Assembly (NCBI RefSeq): GCF_011752975.1
Contig: NZ_VWWP01000002.1
Coordinates: forward strand, 310,001-374,000
Direction: 5' to 3'
From: Chryseobacterium sp. Tr-659
GTDB taxonomy: Bacteria > Bacteroidota > Bacteroidia > Flavobacteriales > Weeksellaceae
DNA length: 64,000 bases
How positions within the stretch are numbered: position 1 is the first letter of the stretch; every line of letters begins with the position of its first letter. Below are positions 26,474-35,149 of this stretch, piece by piece. Below the pieces are notes generated by a model. The model saw nothing but the letters and a program-made list of their open reading frames with translations, was not told where the DNA came from and did not search any database. The position numbers were made by a program, and so were the translations under genes.

Positions 26474-27313
26474 ATGAACACGGATTGTGCTCTATGTAGA
26501 TTACCATTAAGCCAGATGGACATACTGTTAGGAGAAAATAAGCTTTCAGATGGCGATGCTTTGTGCAACAAATGTTTAGATGTACTCAGTAATATTAATG
26601 AAAAAGTTTTGTACAAACTGAATGAGTTCAGTATCGCTGATATCAAGAGTCTTTTACAAACCCAAAAGATATCGCCGGTTCAGAAAGTAGAAAAAACAGA
26701 GCAAAACCTTCCGGCATTATCAGAATCTGAGTTAGGCAGCATCTCGAAAGAAGTATATAAAAGGAGACACCAGAAAATAAAATACGAGCTTGAAAAACTA
26801 AACGCTAATCTTTCCATATTCACGAGAGGAGAAATCAAAGAACTTCCTTATCTCATCTCAGAAGATGAAAAAATACTTGCGATAACGGATGCTCAATTCG
26901 TTAATACACTGGATGCCGGAGTACTTGTGGTAACACCTCAAAGAATGCTTTCCGCTTCAAAATCTATGTTTGGAACTGCAAAGATCAACGATTATTCCAA
27001 TGAATCGATCAAAGCGGTAAGTTTTGTACCTGATTCAAAATCTCCGATTATTAAGCTGCACTTAGAAGAAAGAGTAGTAGAATTTGAATGTTATATGGAT
27101 AAAGAAGATGCCGAGAAATTTTATGACAAAATAAGCGTAATTTACAATAATACTGAAGTTCAGATCCAAAAACAGCCTAATATTATCAATAAGATCTCAT
27201 CAGAAGCAGTTTTTGAACAGTTGGAGAAATTAGGAAATTTAAGAGAAAGAGGAATTCTGACAGATACGGAATTCACAGAACAGAAAAAGAAACTTCTGGA
27301 ACAATTACAATAA
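26474..27313 (+). CDS. Zinc-ribbon, bacterial PH-like and SHOCT domain protein
   Basis: The 279-residue protein has an N-terminal zinc ribbon (Cys5, Cys8, Cys31, Cys34; DUF4428-like), a linker, and a PH-like domain around 110-230 (LSIFTRGEIKELPYLISEDEKILAITDAQF....LVVTPQRMLSAS..MFGTAKINDYSNESIKAVSF). It ends with a SHOCT segment (EQLEKLGNLRERGILTDTEFTEQKKKLLEQL). SHOCT modules are short oligomerisation tails; bacterial PH domains often bind membranes or proteins. A paralogue without the zinc ribbon lies two genes downstream. Function unknown. Confidence 0.8.
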   Translation: MNTDCALCRLPLSQMDILLGENKLSDGDALCNKCLDVLSNINEKVLYKLNEFSIADIKSLLQTQKISPVQKVEKTEQNLPALSESELGSISKEVYKRRHQKIKYELEKLNANLSIFTRGEIKELPYLISEDEKILAITDAQFVNTLDAGVLVVTPQRMLSASKSMFGTAKINDYSNESIKAVSFVPDSKSPIIKLHLEERVVEFECYMDKEDAEKFYDKISVIYNNTEVQIQKQPNIINKISSEAVFEQLEKLGNLRERGILTDTEFTEQKKKLLEQLQ

Positions 27314-27324
27314 AAATCTTTATC

Positions 27325-27969
27325 ATGGAAGGTCAGGTATCAGTAGATTTGTTGAAAAAATGGTTGAAAGCATGGTCATTATCTCGGAAATTACCTTTAC
27401 CTGTTCTTTATAAATCAGGTTTTAAAGTAGAAGTTGGAGATGAAAAGCAGAAAGAGAGATACGTCTTTGCTGAGCTCAATGATGACTTTTTTCAACTGGC
27501 AGAATCCATTGATGAACCTTGGATTTACCTCAAAGTATGCACTTCTCCGGATCATTTTATAGAGGATATTCCTGAGAAATGGAAACTCCAGCCACAAGGA
27601 TATATGATGAGCTGTTCTCATCCAATGAATATTGATGATGTAATTCTTCCTTCGGGATACAACGTAAAGTATGAACAGTATGATTCTACTTCTATAATAA
27701 GAATTGTTGCTGAAAATGGAGAGGAAGCCTCAGCCGGCCGTGTGGTTTTAGTAGATGACCTGGCTGTGTATGACAGGATTATTACCCATGAAAGCCATAG
27801 AAGAAAAGGTCTGGCTTCTTTTTTAATGAAAGAACTGGAAAAAATTGCTTTATCTAAAGACATTTCCAATAACTTTTTAGTAGCAACGGAACAAGGGAAA
27901 TTATTATATGAAACTCTGGGCTGGGAGCTATACAGCGTATATACTTCCATTGTAATCCCATCTACCTGA
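27325..27969 (+). CDS. GNAT-family N-acetyltransferase
   Basis: In this 214-residue protein the C-terminal half carries the acetyl-CoA-binding motif HESHRRKGLASFLMKELEKIAL (about residues 154-175, R/Q-x-x-G-x-G/A pattern) and the strand-turn-strand ATEQGKLLYETLGWELYSVYTS that closes the GNAT fold. The N-terminal half lacks clear features. It lies 11 bases after the PH/SHOCT gene, so the two are co-transcribed. The substrate amine is unknown. Confidence 0.85.
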   Translation: MEGQVSVDLLKKWLKAWSLSRKLPLPVLYKSGFKVEVGDEKQKERYVFAELNDDFFQLAESIDEPWIYLKVCTSPDHFIEDIPEKWKLQPQGYMMSCSHPMNIDDVILPSGYNVKYEQYDSTSIIRIVAENGEEASAGRVVLVDDLAVYDRIITHESHRRKGLASFLMKELEKIALSKDISNNFLVATEQGKLLYETLGWELYSVYTSIVIPST

Positions 27970-28034
27970 AATTTTTATCGATTTTAAATTATTTTCTTCC
28001 AATAAGTAGTAATTTAGGATCATAAACTATTACT

Positions 28035-28565
28035 ATGGGCAGATCAAGACTTGATGAGATAAAAGAAGAACTGGAAAAGCTGGATATCAATCCCACGATT
28101 TTTGCCAGAAAAGAAATTCATGCGTTACCGGATATCCTTTCAGCAGATGAAAAAATAGTCTACCTTGTTGAAGGAAGGAATAAAATGACAAAACATCATA
28201 TTATCTTAGCCGCCACAGACAGAAGAATGATTTTCGTAGATAAAGAATTCATGTACGGATTGAAAGTAGAGGATTTTTCTTACAGTAAAATAAGTTCAAT
28301 ACAATATGAAACCGCACTCCTGCTGGCTTCCATAGATATTCATGTTGCAGATGACATTGTGGAGATTGATGGCGTAGGAAAATATGATGCTGAATTATTT
28401 TGCGCAAGGGTAAGAGATTTCATGTCCCGCCCCGAAGAGTTTTTTCAGAATAAACCTGAACTTACCGTTTTAGATCAATTGGAGCAGTTGGGAAGATTGA
28501 AAGCGAGTGGTGTTTTAAGCGAAGAAGAATTTAATAATCAGAAAAAGAAGCTGTTGGAGAAATAA
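28035..28565 (+). CDS. Bacterial PH-like and SHOCT domain protein
   Basis: The 176 residues align with the second part of the gene at 26474: DINPTIFARKEIHALPDILSADEKIVYLVEG....HIILAATDRRMIFVDKEFMYGLKVEDFSYSKISSIQYE, then the SHOCT tail LDQLEQLGRLKASGVLSEEEFNNQKKKLLEK. It lacks the zinc ribbon. The pair probably arose by duplication around the GNAT gene. YdjM/bPH-type proteins have no agreed function. Confidence 0.8.
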   Translation: MGRSRLDEIKEELEKLDINPTIFARKEIHALPDILSADEKIVYLVEGRNKMTKHHIILAATDRRMIFVDKEFMYGLKVEDFSYSKISSIQYETALLLASIDIHVADDIVEIDGVGKYDAELFCARVRDFMSRPEEFFQNKPELTVLDQLEQLGRLKASGVLSEEEFNNQKKKLLEK

Positions 28566-28603
28566 AATATTATTTCAGATAGCATACCTTAAATAATTAA
28601 ACA

Positions 28604-29395
28604 ATGGAAAATTACTTAGAAATAAATAAAAAATCATGGAATGCCAAAGTAGAGCCGCATCTGAAATCGGATTTCTATTTTGTTGATGAGTTTTTACAAG
28701 GAAGAAGTTCACTGAATTCAATTGAACTTGAACTTCTAGGAGATATAAAAGGGAAGAGTATCCTGCATCTTCAGTGTCATTTTGGGCAGGATTCCATTTC
28801 TCTTTCAAGGATGGGAGCTGAAGTGACCGGAATAGATCTTTCAGATAAAGCAATAGAAACAGCAAAAGATTTAGCGCAAAAATGCAATACCGATACTCAT
28901 TTTATCTGTTCGGATGTATATGATCTGCCTCATGTGCTGGATCAGAAATTTGATATCGTATTTACCAGTTACGGAACCATTGGCTGGCTTCCGGATCTTG
29001 AGAAATGGGCAGGAGTGATCAACCATTTTTTAAAACCCGATGGTCAATTTATCATGGCAGAATTCCACCCGGTTGTTTGGATGTTTGATGATGATTTTAC
29101 AAAAGTTGCTTACAACTATTTCAATGAAAAACCAATTGTAGAAACTTATGAAGGAACCTATGCAGATCAGTCTGCACCTATCGTGCAGGAATATGTAATG
29201 TGGAATCATTCGTTATCTGAAGTTCTTGATCATCTCATCAGGAAAGAAATAAAACTGGAAAGTTTTCAGGAATTCGACTGGTCACCTTATCCTTGTTTCA
29301 GACATGTAGAAGAATTCGAAAAAGGGAAATGGAGAATTCCTCAGTTCGGAAACAAAATCCCGTTGGTTTTTGCTTTGAAGGCTCAAAAAAACTAA
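28604..29395 (+). CDS. Class I SAM-dependent methyltransferase
   Basis: The 263-residue protein has the SAM-binding motif I GKSILHLQCHFGQDSISLSRMG (about 50-71), a variant with LQCHFGQDS in place of the usual DxGxGxG, seen in a group of small-molecule methyltransferases. Motif II (VTGIDLSDKAIETAKDLA) follows. The substrate is unknown. The gene follows the PH/SHOCT gene by 38 bases and ends at a strong hairpin. Confidence 0.87.
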   Translation: MENYLEINKKSWNAKVEPHLKSDFYFVDEFLQGRSSLNSIELELLGDIKGKSILHLQCHFGQDSISLSRMGAEVTGIDLSDKAIETAKDLAQKCNTDTHFICSDVYDLPHVLDQKFDIVFTSYGTIGWLPDLEKWAGVINHFLKPDGQFIMAEFHPVVWMFDDDFTKVAYNYFNEKPIVETYEGTYADQSAPIVQEYVMWNHSLSEVLDHLIRKEIKLESFQEFDWSPYPCFRHVEEFEKGKWRIPQFGNKIPLVFALKAQKN

Positions 29396-29421
29396 AATTT
29401 ATATTGAAACCGAAAGATCAA

Positions 29422-29454
29422 AAAAAGTCATCGTAATTATTACGATGACTTTTT
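29422..29454. terminator. Bidirectional terminator after the methyltransferase gene
   Basis: A 15-base perfect stem (29422-29436 with 29440-29454) has a 3-base loop, A-run on the left and T-run on the right. It separates the plus-strand methyltransferase from the converging small membrane protein gene. Confidence 0.85.
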
Positions 29455-29491
29455 ACTATATATGAATGTTAAAAAAACTACTCTCTATTTC

Positions 29492-29728
29492 TTAGCTTAA
29501 AGAATCTTCAGCTTTTGTTTTTGCTTCGTCCACTTTATTCTGAACCTGGGAAGCAACATCATTGGCTTTATTTTTAAGGTCATTCCCCCATTTGTTAAGA
29601 TTATCTTTAGCCGTATTAATTTTATCTTTTACCGCTTGTTGATCCTCAGGGCTTGAGTTCTTATATTTCCAATAAGCTAATGCACCTAAACCTAGTAAAG
29701 CTAATAAGCCTTTTGTTTTGTTTCCCAT
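29492..29728 (-). CDS. Small membrane-anchored helical (YtxH-like) protein
   Basis: The 78 residues have one transmembrane helix (GLLALLGLGALAYWKYK, about 7-23) followed by a highly charged amphipathic helix with an 11-residue-like rhythm (DKINTAKDNLNKWGNDLKNK... VQNKVDEAKTKAEDS). This layout resembles YtxH/LEA-type stress proteins. A cytoplasmic or periplasmic face is not determined. Function is inferred only as a general stress-associated membrane protein. Confidence 0.7.
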   Translation of the reverse strand: MGNKTKGLLALLGLGALAYWKYKNSSPEDQQAVKDKINTAKDNLNKWGNDLKNKANDVASQVQNKVDEAKTKAEDSLS

Positions 29729-29826
29729 GATTTCTATTTTTTAAATATTGATATTACAATTTGTTATTACTAAACATGTAAAATACGTGCCAAAAAAATA
29801 AATAGAATTATAAAAAAATGTTAAAT

Positions 29827-30669
29827 TTAAGAAAAGACATCAAAATTTTCACCATCAAAACTGGCGAAAACCATAGTAGGGTAAGAATCCTGATGATACA
29901 TATTTCCATCTTTATCAATAGCAATGGCACCTGCAAACCCATCGATGGTTTTTAACTCCTCAAAAGTTTTACCGAAAGCCTGTTCAAGCTTCATTCCATC
30001 CGTAACTCTGGTTACAATTTTTGCAGCAGTAGCATTACTGACAATATCTTCGCCCACTCCGGTGCAGCTTACGGCGCAATAAGCATTGGCATAATTTCCG
30101 GCCACTGTGGCAGAATCTGATATCCTTCCCGGAATTTCGAACCCTTTTCCTCCAGTAGAAGTTGCTACGGCTAATTTTCCATTTTTATCAATCGCTACAC
30201 AGCCTACTGTTCCTTTTCCTCCATTCTCAAGTTTAGCTTCATATTCTCTTCTTCTCTGTGGAATTTCTGTAGAGAAGTTTTCAAATCCATGTTGAGTAGC
30301 GTAAATCTTTGCTCCATGTCCGCCTAAAACTCTGTCATCTTCCCCAATCAGATTTTTGGCAACAAAGACGGGGTTCTTGACATCCTGAATATTAATCACA
30401 CCGCTTAGCTTTTGGGTTTCTCCATTCATGATGGCTGCACTCATACGAATAATACCATCACTCTGGATCTGAGAACCGATTCCTGCATTGTACAACGGAT
30501 CGTCTTCAAGCAGGGAAACAGCATAAGCAACAGTGTCAAATGCAGAATGAGTAGTAAGATAGTCGAAAGCCTTTTGAGCGATCTCTTTTAAAGAATTCTG
30601 TTTAGCAGTCTTAACTTCATGGCTTTGGTCACTTTCCGAGAAAAAGCCACCGTGGATGATAAGCTTCAT
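29827..30669 (-). CDS. iaaA: Isoaspartyl peptidase / plant-type L-asparaginase
   Basis: In this 280-residue Ntn-hydrolase, the autocleavage and nucleophile threonine is Thr154 in GKGTVGCVA. The substrate loop residues GRISDSATVAGNYA (181-194) and SCTGVGEDI (201-209) are conserved, and the N-terminal block NAGIGSQIQSDG matches. Such enzymes split beta-aspartyl dipeptides. Cyanophycinase releases beta-Asp-Arg, so this is the expected second step of cyanophycin breakdown. The gene is the third of a tight minus-strand run behind cyanophycinase. No signal peptide, so cytoplasmic. Confidence 0.9.
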   Translation of the reverse strand: MKLIIHGGFFSESDQSHEVKTAKQNSLKEIAQKAFDYLTTHSAFDTVAYAVSLLEDDPLYNAGIGSQIQSDGIIRMSAAIMNGETQKLSGVINIQDVKNPVFVAKNLIGEDDRVLGGHGAKIYATQHGFENFSTEIPQRRREYEAKLENGGKGTVGCVAIDKNGKLAVATSTGGKGFEIPGRISDSATVAGNYANAYCAVSCTGVGEDIVSNATAAKIVTRVTDGMKLEQAFGKTFEELKTIDGFAGAIAIDKDGNMYHQDSYPTMVFASFDGENFDVFS

Positions 30670-30716
30670 AGATAAAAGATAGTTTTATTTTTAATTATTA
30701 CTTTGTCAAGATAAGA

Positions 30717-31205
30717 TTAATAAGGCATTGAGGGTCTTCTAAAATGAACTGCCAATTCCTGACAAAATTTGGATATACTTTCTACATTATGTTTTTCAAC
30801 AATAATCAACTGTAGTTCGTCAGAATAGCTGTCGGCAAGCTCAATAACTTCCAGTGGTGGGTTTTCCTGATCAAGCCTGGGCTGTAGCCATTTAAAATAA
30901 TCATCAGCATATCTTATTCCTATGGGAAAGTCTCCAATTATATTATTAAGACTTTCATCAATAAGTTCATGTACTTCATCTATTTTATCTCCGCGGATTA
31001 AAAAATGAAAAAGTTCATTAGTAATTGAAAATTCAAATGCACCATCTTCATTGCCGTCAATCACCCATTCTGCATCATTATTTTTGATATATTCGGCTGG
31101 GTTTGTATAGCAGAAAGAACAGTTTGAAATGATTTCTTCTATATTCTCAACATCATAACCTTCCAGCAGAACACCTATAAATTGTCCAATTTTTTCTTCT
31201 ATCAT
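30717..31205 (-). CDS. Unknown acidic protein within the cyanophycin-degradation operon
   Basis: This 162-residue acidic cytoplasmic protein has no signal peptide and contains CSFCYTNPAEY (two cysteines), DGNEDGAFEFSITNELFHFLIRG and GIRYADDYFKWLQPRL. I do not recognise a family. Its position, 40 bases after cyanophycinase and 47 bases before the isoaspartyl peptidase, suggests a role connected with cyanophycin turnover or granules, or an unrelated passenger. The stretch around DGAFEFSITNELF looks like a beta-rich core similar to small DUF proteins of Bacteroidetes. Confidence 0.7.
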   Translation of the reverse strand: MIEEKIGQFIGVLLEGYDVENIEEIISNCSFCYTNPAEYIKNNDAEWVIDGNEDGAFEFSITNELFHFLIRGDKIDEVHELIDESLNNIIGDFPIGIRYADDYFKWLQPRLDQENPPLEVIELADSYSDELQLIIVEKHNVESISKFCQELAVHFRRPSMPY

Positions 31206-31245
31206 CTAGTTTTATTTTTAAACTAAAATAAGAATTACTTTTAAA

Positions 31246-32136
31246 TTATTTATCCAGCGGAATTGGATTAAATTGAGAGTTTTCGATTGTCAAAGTCTTG
31301 GTTGTAAGATCGTAATGATCATTCATAGACATTACATGAACCGTTAAATTATCAATAGAAATAGGTTCACCAAGATTGATATTGGTAAGATTAGTATCTT
31401 TAATGAATCTTCCGTCTACCAGGATAACAAGCCCGGAACCTACGGCAGTCATTACATCATTATGAATGAAAAGCCCGGTATCTTCGCCAAGCCCGATTCC
31501 CAAAGTTCTCGGATTGTTCACTACCGCCTGAAAAAGCCGTCCTATACGGCCTCTCTGCACAAAATGGGTATCAATAATAACATTATCAATCAGACCTAAT
31601 CCCTGTGTTGTTTTGATTTCTCCTTTTAAAAGAGCTTCAGAACTGCTTCCCTGATAGATCATATTCTCAGAAGCAGCTGCCGCGCCTGCTGAAGTTCCGG
31701 AGTAGATAAAATCCTGTTCCTGGTATTTAAGCAGTATGGTGTCATGAAATCTCGTCCCTCCCAGGATAGAAGTTAGCCTCAATTGATCACCACCAGTGAA
31801 CATCATCACATCTGCTGCATTGGCTCTTGCTACCATGGCATCAGAATTCGCTTCTTCACGATTGTGAATATCAAGGATGTTGACATTTTTTGCTCCCAGA
31901 AATTCGAATGCCTTTTTGTACTCGGAACCTACAATTTGTGGAATTTGAGAAGCTGTGGTTACGATCTCAATCACAGAATCTTCTTTATGCTTTGATTCAT
32001 TGATGATCTTCCTTAAGATCCCTCGCTCAAAAAAGTTAAGATTCTTTTCGATATTCTGATCATAATCGGTTTCAGCAAAACTTCCTTTGTTTACAGCTCC
32101 TCCGATAACTATTAATTTTCCAACAGGTTTAGTCAT
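31246..32136 (-). CDS. cphB: Cyanophycinase (peptidase S51)
   Basis: The 296-residue protein has the S51 nucleophile elbow YSGTSAGAAAAS with Ser149, an N-terminal KLIVIGGAVNKG, MFTGGDQLRLT (113-122) and DTHFVQRGRIGRLFQAV, all characteristic of cyanophycinase. It hydrolyses the multi-L-arginyl-poly-L-aspartate polymer to beta-Asp-Arg dipeptides. It lacks a signal peptide and so belongs to the intracellular form. It is divergent from cphA and starts an operon with an unknown gene and the isoaspartyl peptidase. Confidence 0.93.
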   Translation of the reverse strand: MTKPVGKLIVIGGAVNKGSFAETDYDQNIEKNLNFFERGILRKIINESKHKEDSVIEIVTTASQIPQIVGSEYKKAFEFLGAKNVNILDIHNREEANSDAMVARANAADVMMFTGGDQLRLTSILGGTRFHDTILLKYQEQDFIYSGTSAGAAAASENMIYQGSSSEALLKGEIKTTQGLGLIDNVIIDTHFVQRGRIGRLFQAVVNNPRTLGIGLGEDTGLFIHNDVMTAVGSGLVILVDGRFIKDTNLTNINLGEPISIDNLTVHVMSMNDHYDLTTKTLTIENSQFNPIPLDK

Positions 32137-32140
32137 GGTA

Positions 32141-32148
32141 CAAAATTA
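32141..32148 (-). promoter_or_regulatory. -7 box of cphB, leaderless geometry
   Basis: The minus strand reads TAATTTTG, and the ATG begins exactly 5 bases after the last G (32141 to 32136). Transcription would start at or next to the A of ATG, giving a leaderless mRNA. The -33 element is weak. Confidence 0.4.
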
Positions 32149-32282
32149 AAAAATAATTAACATTCTTTGGCGAATTTCGTGCCATCTTTAGTTGATTTTT
32201 AATGTTTTAGAAATGTTAATTAAAATTAATATTTTTTTAATAAATCTTTAAACATGGTATGGTTTTGTTTAGGGTTTTACAT

Positions 32283-32290
32283 TATCTTTG
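32283..32290 (+). promoter_or_regulatory. -7 box of cphA
   Basis: TATCTTTG matches TAnnTTTG, 45 bases before the cphA ATG. A TTTG at 32264-32267 lies only 15 bases upstream, short of the usual spacing, so the -33 assignment is doubtful. Confidence 0.5.
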
Positions 32291-32334
32291 GCTATAAAAG
32301 GAGTTATTGTTAACTGTTAAAATGCCAATAGATT

Positions 32335-34965
32335 ATGAAAATCGAAAAGATTCAGGCACTACGCGGTCCTAATATCTGGAGCATCAGAAGAAAGAAGCTG
32401 ATACAGATGAGGTTAGACCTGGAAGAAATGGAGAATTATCCTACCAATAAAATTGACGGATTTAGGGAAAGGATTGAAAAATTAATACCGTCATTGATTA
32501 CTCACCGATGTTCAGAAGGAGTGGAAGGCGGCTTTTTCCACAGAGTGGAAACGGGAACCTGGATGGGACACGTCATAGAGCATATTGCTTTAGAAATCCA
32601 AACGCTTGCGGGAATGGATGTAGGCTTCGGAAGAACTCGAGAAACAAAGACTCCGGGAGTATATAATGTAGTATTTAATTATATCGAAGAGAATGCGGGA
32701 ATTTACGCAGCGGAAGAATCCGTTAAGATTGCTGAAGCATTGGTGGAAGGAAAGGATTATGATATGAATGCATGTATCCACAGATTAAAAGAGATCAGAG
32801 AGCGTGTTCGTCTCGGTCCGTCTACAGGAAGTATTGTGGAAGAAGCTGCTTCAAGAAGAATTCCATGGATAAGATTAGGAACAAATTCTCTGGTACAGCT
32901 GGGTTATGGAGTGAATCAACAAAGATTTCAGGCTACCATTACCGGAAAAACAAGTTCTATTGCTGTAGATATAGCATGTAATAAGGAGCTTACCAAAAGA
33001 ATGCTCCATGACGCAGCAATTCCTGTCCCTATCGGAGATCTTGTAGTGGATGAGGAAGGTTTAAATATGGTGATCAGGAAAATCGGTTATCCTATCGTTT
33101 TAAAACCTCTGGATGGAAATCATGGAAAAGGCTCTTCAATTAATGTGAATGATTGGGAATCTGCAAAGATAGGCCTGGAACATGCCCAAAAATATTCCAG
33201 AAAAGTAATTGTTGAGAAATATATTACAGGTTATGACTTCCGTGTTTTGGTCATTAATAATAAAATGGTGGCCGCTGCAAGAAGAGTTCCTGCACATGTG
33301 GTAGGTGATGGAGAGCTTAATCTTCAACAACTTATTGATAAAGAAAATAAAGATCCTAGAAGAGGATATGGCCATGAAAATGTGCTTACCGAAATTGAAG
33401 TGGATAAAGATACTCTGGAACTGCTTGAAAAACTTCAATATACCCTTGAAACTGTACCTCAAAGAGGGGAGGTGGTGTATCTGAAATCAACAGCGAACTT
33501 ATCAACCGGAGGAACTTCAATTGATGTTACAGATATGGTGCATCCGGAAAATATTACAATGGCGGAAAGAATTTCCAAAATTATCGGACTGGATGTATGC
33601 GGTATTGATGTTATGGCTGAAAATTTAACCCAGCCATTAAAAGAAAGTGGTGGAGCGATTATAGAAGTAAACGCTGCACCAGGTTTCAGAATGCACCTTG
33701 CTCCCAGTGAAGGATTGCCAAGAAATGTGGCTGCTCCGGTAGTAGATATGCTTTATCCACAGGGGAAACCTTTCACAATTCCAATCATTGCGGTTACGGG
33801 AACCAATGGAAAAACTACCACCACAAGACTGATCTCACATATTGTAAAAAGTAATGGATATAGAGTAGGGTTCACAACTTCAGATGGAATTTATATCCAG
33901 AATACGATGCTTTCCAAAGGAGATACCACAGGACCTCTTTCTGCGGAATTTATTCTGAAAGATCCAACGGTAGAATTTGCGGTTTTAGAAACAGCCAGAG
34001 GAGGAATCCTGCGTTCCGGTCTTGGATTTTCGCAATGTGATATCGGTGTTCTGACCAATATTGAAGAAGATCATCTGGGAATGAATGATATCCATAATTT
34101 AAGAGATCTTACCAAAGTAAAACGTGTTGTACTGGATAGCGTAAAGAAAAGCGGGTGGAGTGTTCTGAATGCAGATAATGAGTATTCTATGAAAATTGTA
34201 AATGATCTAGACTCTAACGTGGCGATCTTCAGCATGGATGAAAATAACCCTCATATTGTAAAATTTGCGAAAGAAGGAAAAATTACCTGTGTATATGAAG
34301 AAGGATTTGTAACCATCAAAAAGGGTGATTGGAAAATCAGAATAGGAAAAGCCAAAGACTTCCCGATTACAATGGAAGGAAAAGCCAGATTTATGATTGA
34401 AAACGTATTGGCAGCAAGTTTGGCAAGTTATCTTTACGGATTCGGGATTGAAGATATTTCCAATTCTTTACGAACATTTATTCCTAGTGCTCAGCTTACT
34501 CCGGGAAGATTAAATGTTTTTAAATTCAAAAACTTTAAAGTATTAATAGACTTTGCGCATAATCCTTCCGGTTATGAAGCCATTGAAGATTATCTTAAAA
34601 ATGTTGAATCTACAAAGAAAATTGGTATTATTTCCGGTGTGGGAGACAGAAGAGATAATGATATCAGAGAATGTGGGAAAATTGCAGGAAGAATGTTTGA
34701 TTATATTATTATCCGTAATGAGAAACACCTTCGCGGAAGAACCGAAGAGGAAATCAACGGGTTGATTATTGATGGAATTAATGCTGCAGGCAGAGATGTC
34801 AGCTATGAAATTATTCCAAAAGAAATTGAAGCTCTGAAGCATGCGATCGGAATGGCAGAAGAAGGAACATTTATCACCGCTCTAAGTGATGTTATTTCCA
34901 ATGCGATCGATCTGGTACAGGAATACCAGGCCAGAGAACTTCTGGAAGATGATAAAAATTTGTAA
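32335..34965 (+). CDS. cphA: Cyanophycin synthetase
   Basis: The 876 residues show the three-part plan of CphA: an N-terminal domain (about 1-160, ALRGPNIWSIRRKKLIQMRLDLEE...), an ATP-grasp domain (about 220-475, PIVLKPLDGNHGKGSSINV and the acidic DVCGIDVMAENL...IIEVNAAPGFRMH), and a C-terminal Mur-ligase-like domain with P-loop TGTNGKTTTTRL (about 487-498). The ATP-grasp part adds aspartate and the Mur part adds arginine to the branched polymer. All catalytic blocks look intact. It is monocistronic, ending in a strong terminator. Cyanophycin serves as an intracellular nitrogen and energy reserve. Confidence 0.96.
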   Translation: MKIEKIQALRGPNIWSIRRKKLIQMRLDLEEMENYPTNKIDGFRERIEKLIPSLITHRCSEGVEGGFFHRVETGTWMGHVIEHIALEIQTLAGMDVGFGRTRETKTPGVYNVVFNYIEENAGIYAAEESVKIAEALVEGKDYDMNACIHRLKEIRERVRLGPSTGSIVEEAASRRIPWIRLGTNSLVQLGYGVNQQRFQATITGKTSSIAVDIACNKELTKRMLHDAAIPVPIGDLVVDEEGLNMVIRKIGYPIVLKPLDGNHGKGSSINVNDWESAKIGLEHAQKYSRKVIVEKYITGYDFRVLVINNKMVAAARRVPAHVVGDGELNLQQLIDKENKDPRRGYGHENVLTEIEVDKDTLELLEKLQYTLETVPQRGEVVYLKSTANLSTGGTSIDVTDMVHPENITMAERISKIIGLDVCGIDVMAENLTQPLKESGGAIIEVNAAPGFRMHLAPSEGLPRNVAAPVVDMLYPQGKPFTIPIIAVTGTNGKTTTTRLISHIVKSNGYRVGFTTSDGIYIQNTMLSKGDTTGPLSAEFILKDPTVEFAVLETARGGILRSGLGFSQCDIGVLTNIEEDHLGMNDIHNLRDLTKVKRVVLDSVKKSGWSVLNADNEYSMKIVNDLDSNVAIFSMDENNPHIVKFAKEGKITCVYEEGFVTIKKGDWKIRIGKAKDFPITMEGKARFMIENVLAASLASYLYGFGIEDISNSLRTFIPSAQLTPGRLNVFKFKNFKVLIDFAHNPSGYEAIEDYLKNVESTKKIGIISGVGDRRDNDIRECGKIAGRMFDYIIIRNEKHLRGRTEEEINGLIIDGINAAGRDVSYEIIPKEIEALKHAIGMAEEGTFITALSDVISNAIDLVQEYQARELLEDDKNL

Positions 34966-34986
34966 ATAAATCTTTATAAACTTATT

Positions 34987-35027
34987 AAAATTGCAATACG
35001 AAATGAATAAAAACGTATTGCAATTTT
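34987..35027 (+). terminator. Terminator of cphA
   Basis: AAAATTGCAATACG (34987-35000) pairs perfectly with CGTATTGCAATTTT (35014-35027), followed by more T residues. Confidence 0.85.
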
Positions 35028-35149
35028 TTTTAACAATCACAATGCCATAGAAGATAATTTTTTCTGATTGACAATAAGAGGGAAGTACTTTTAACTTTTT
35101 TAAAGAGATAAAAAATAAAAATTATTAACTTGCCATACGATCAGTTTTT

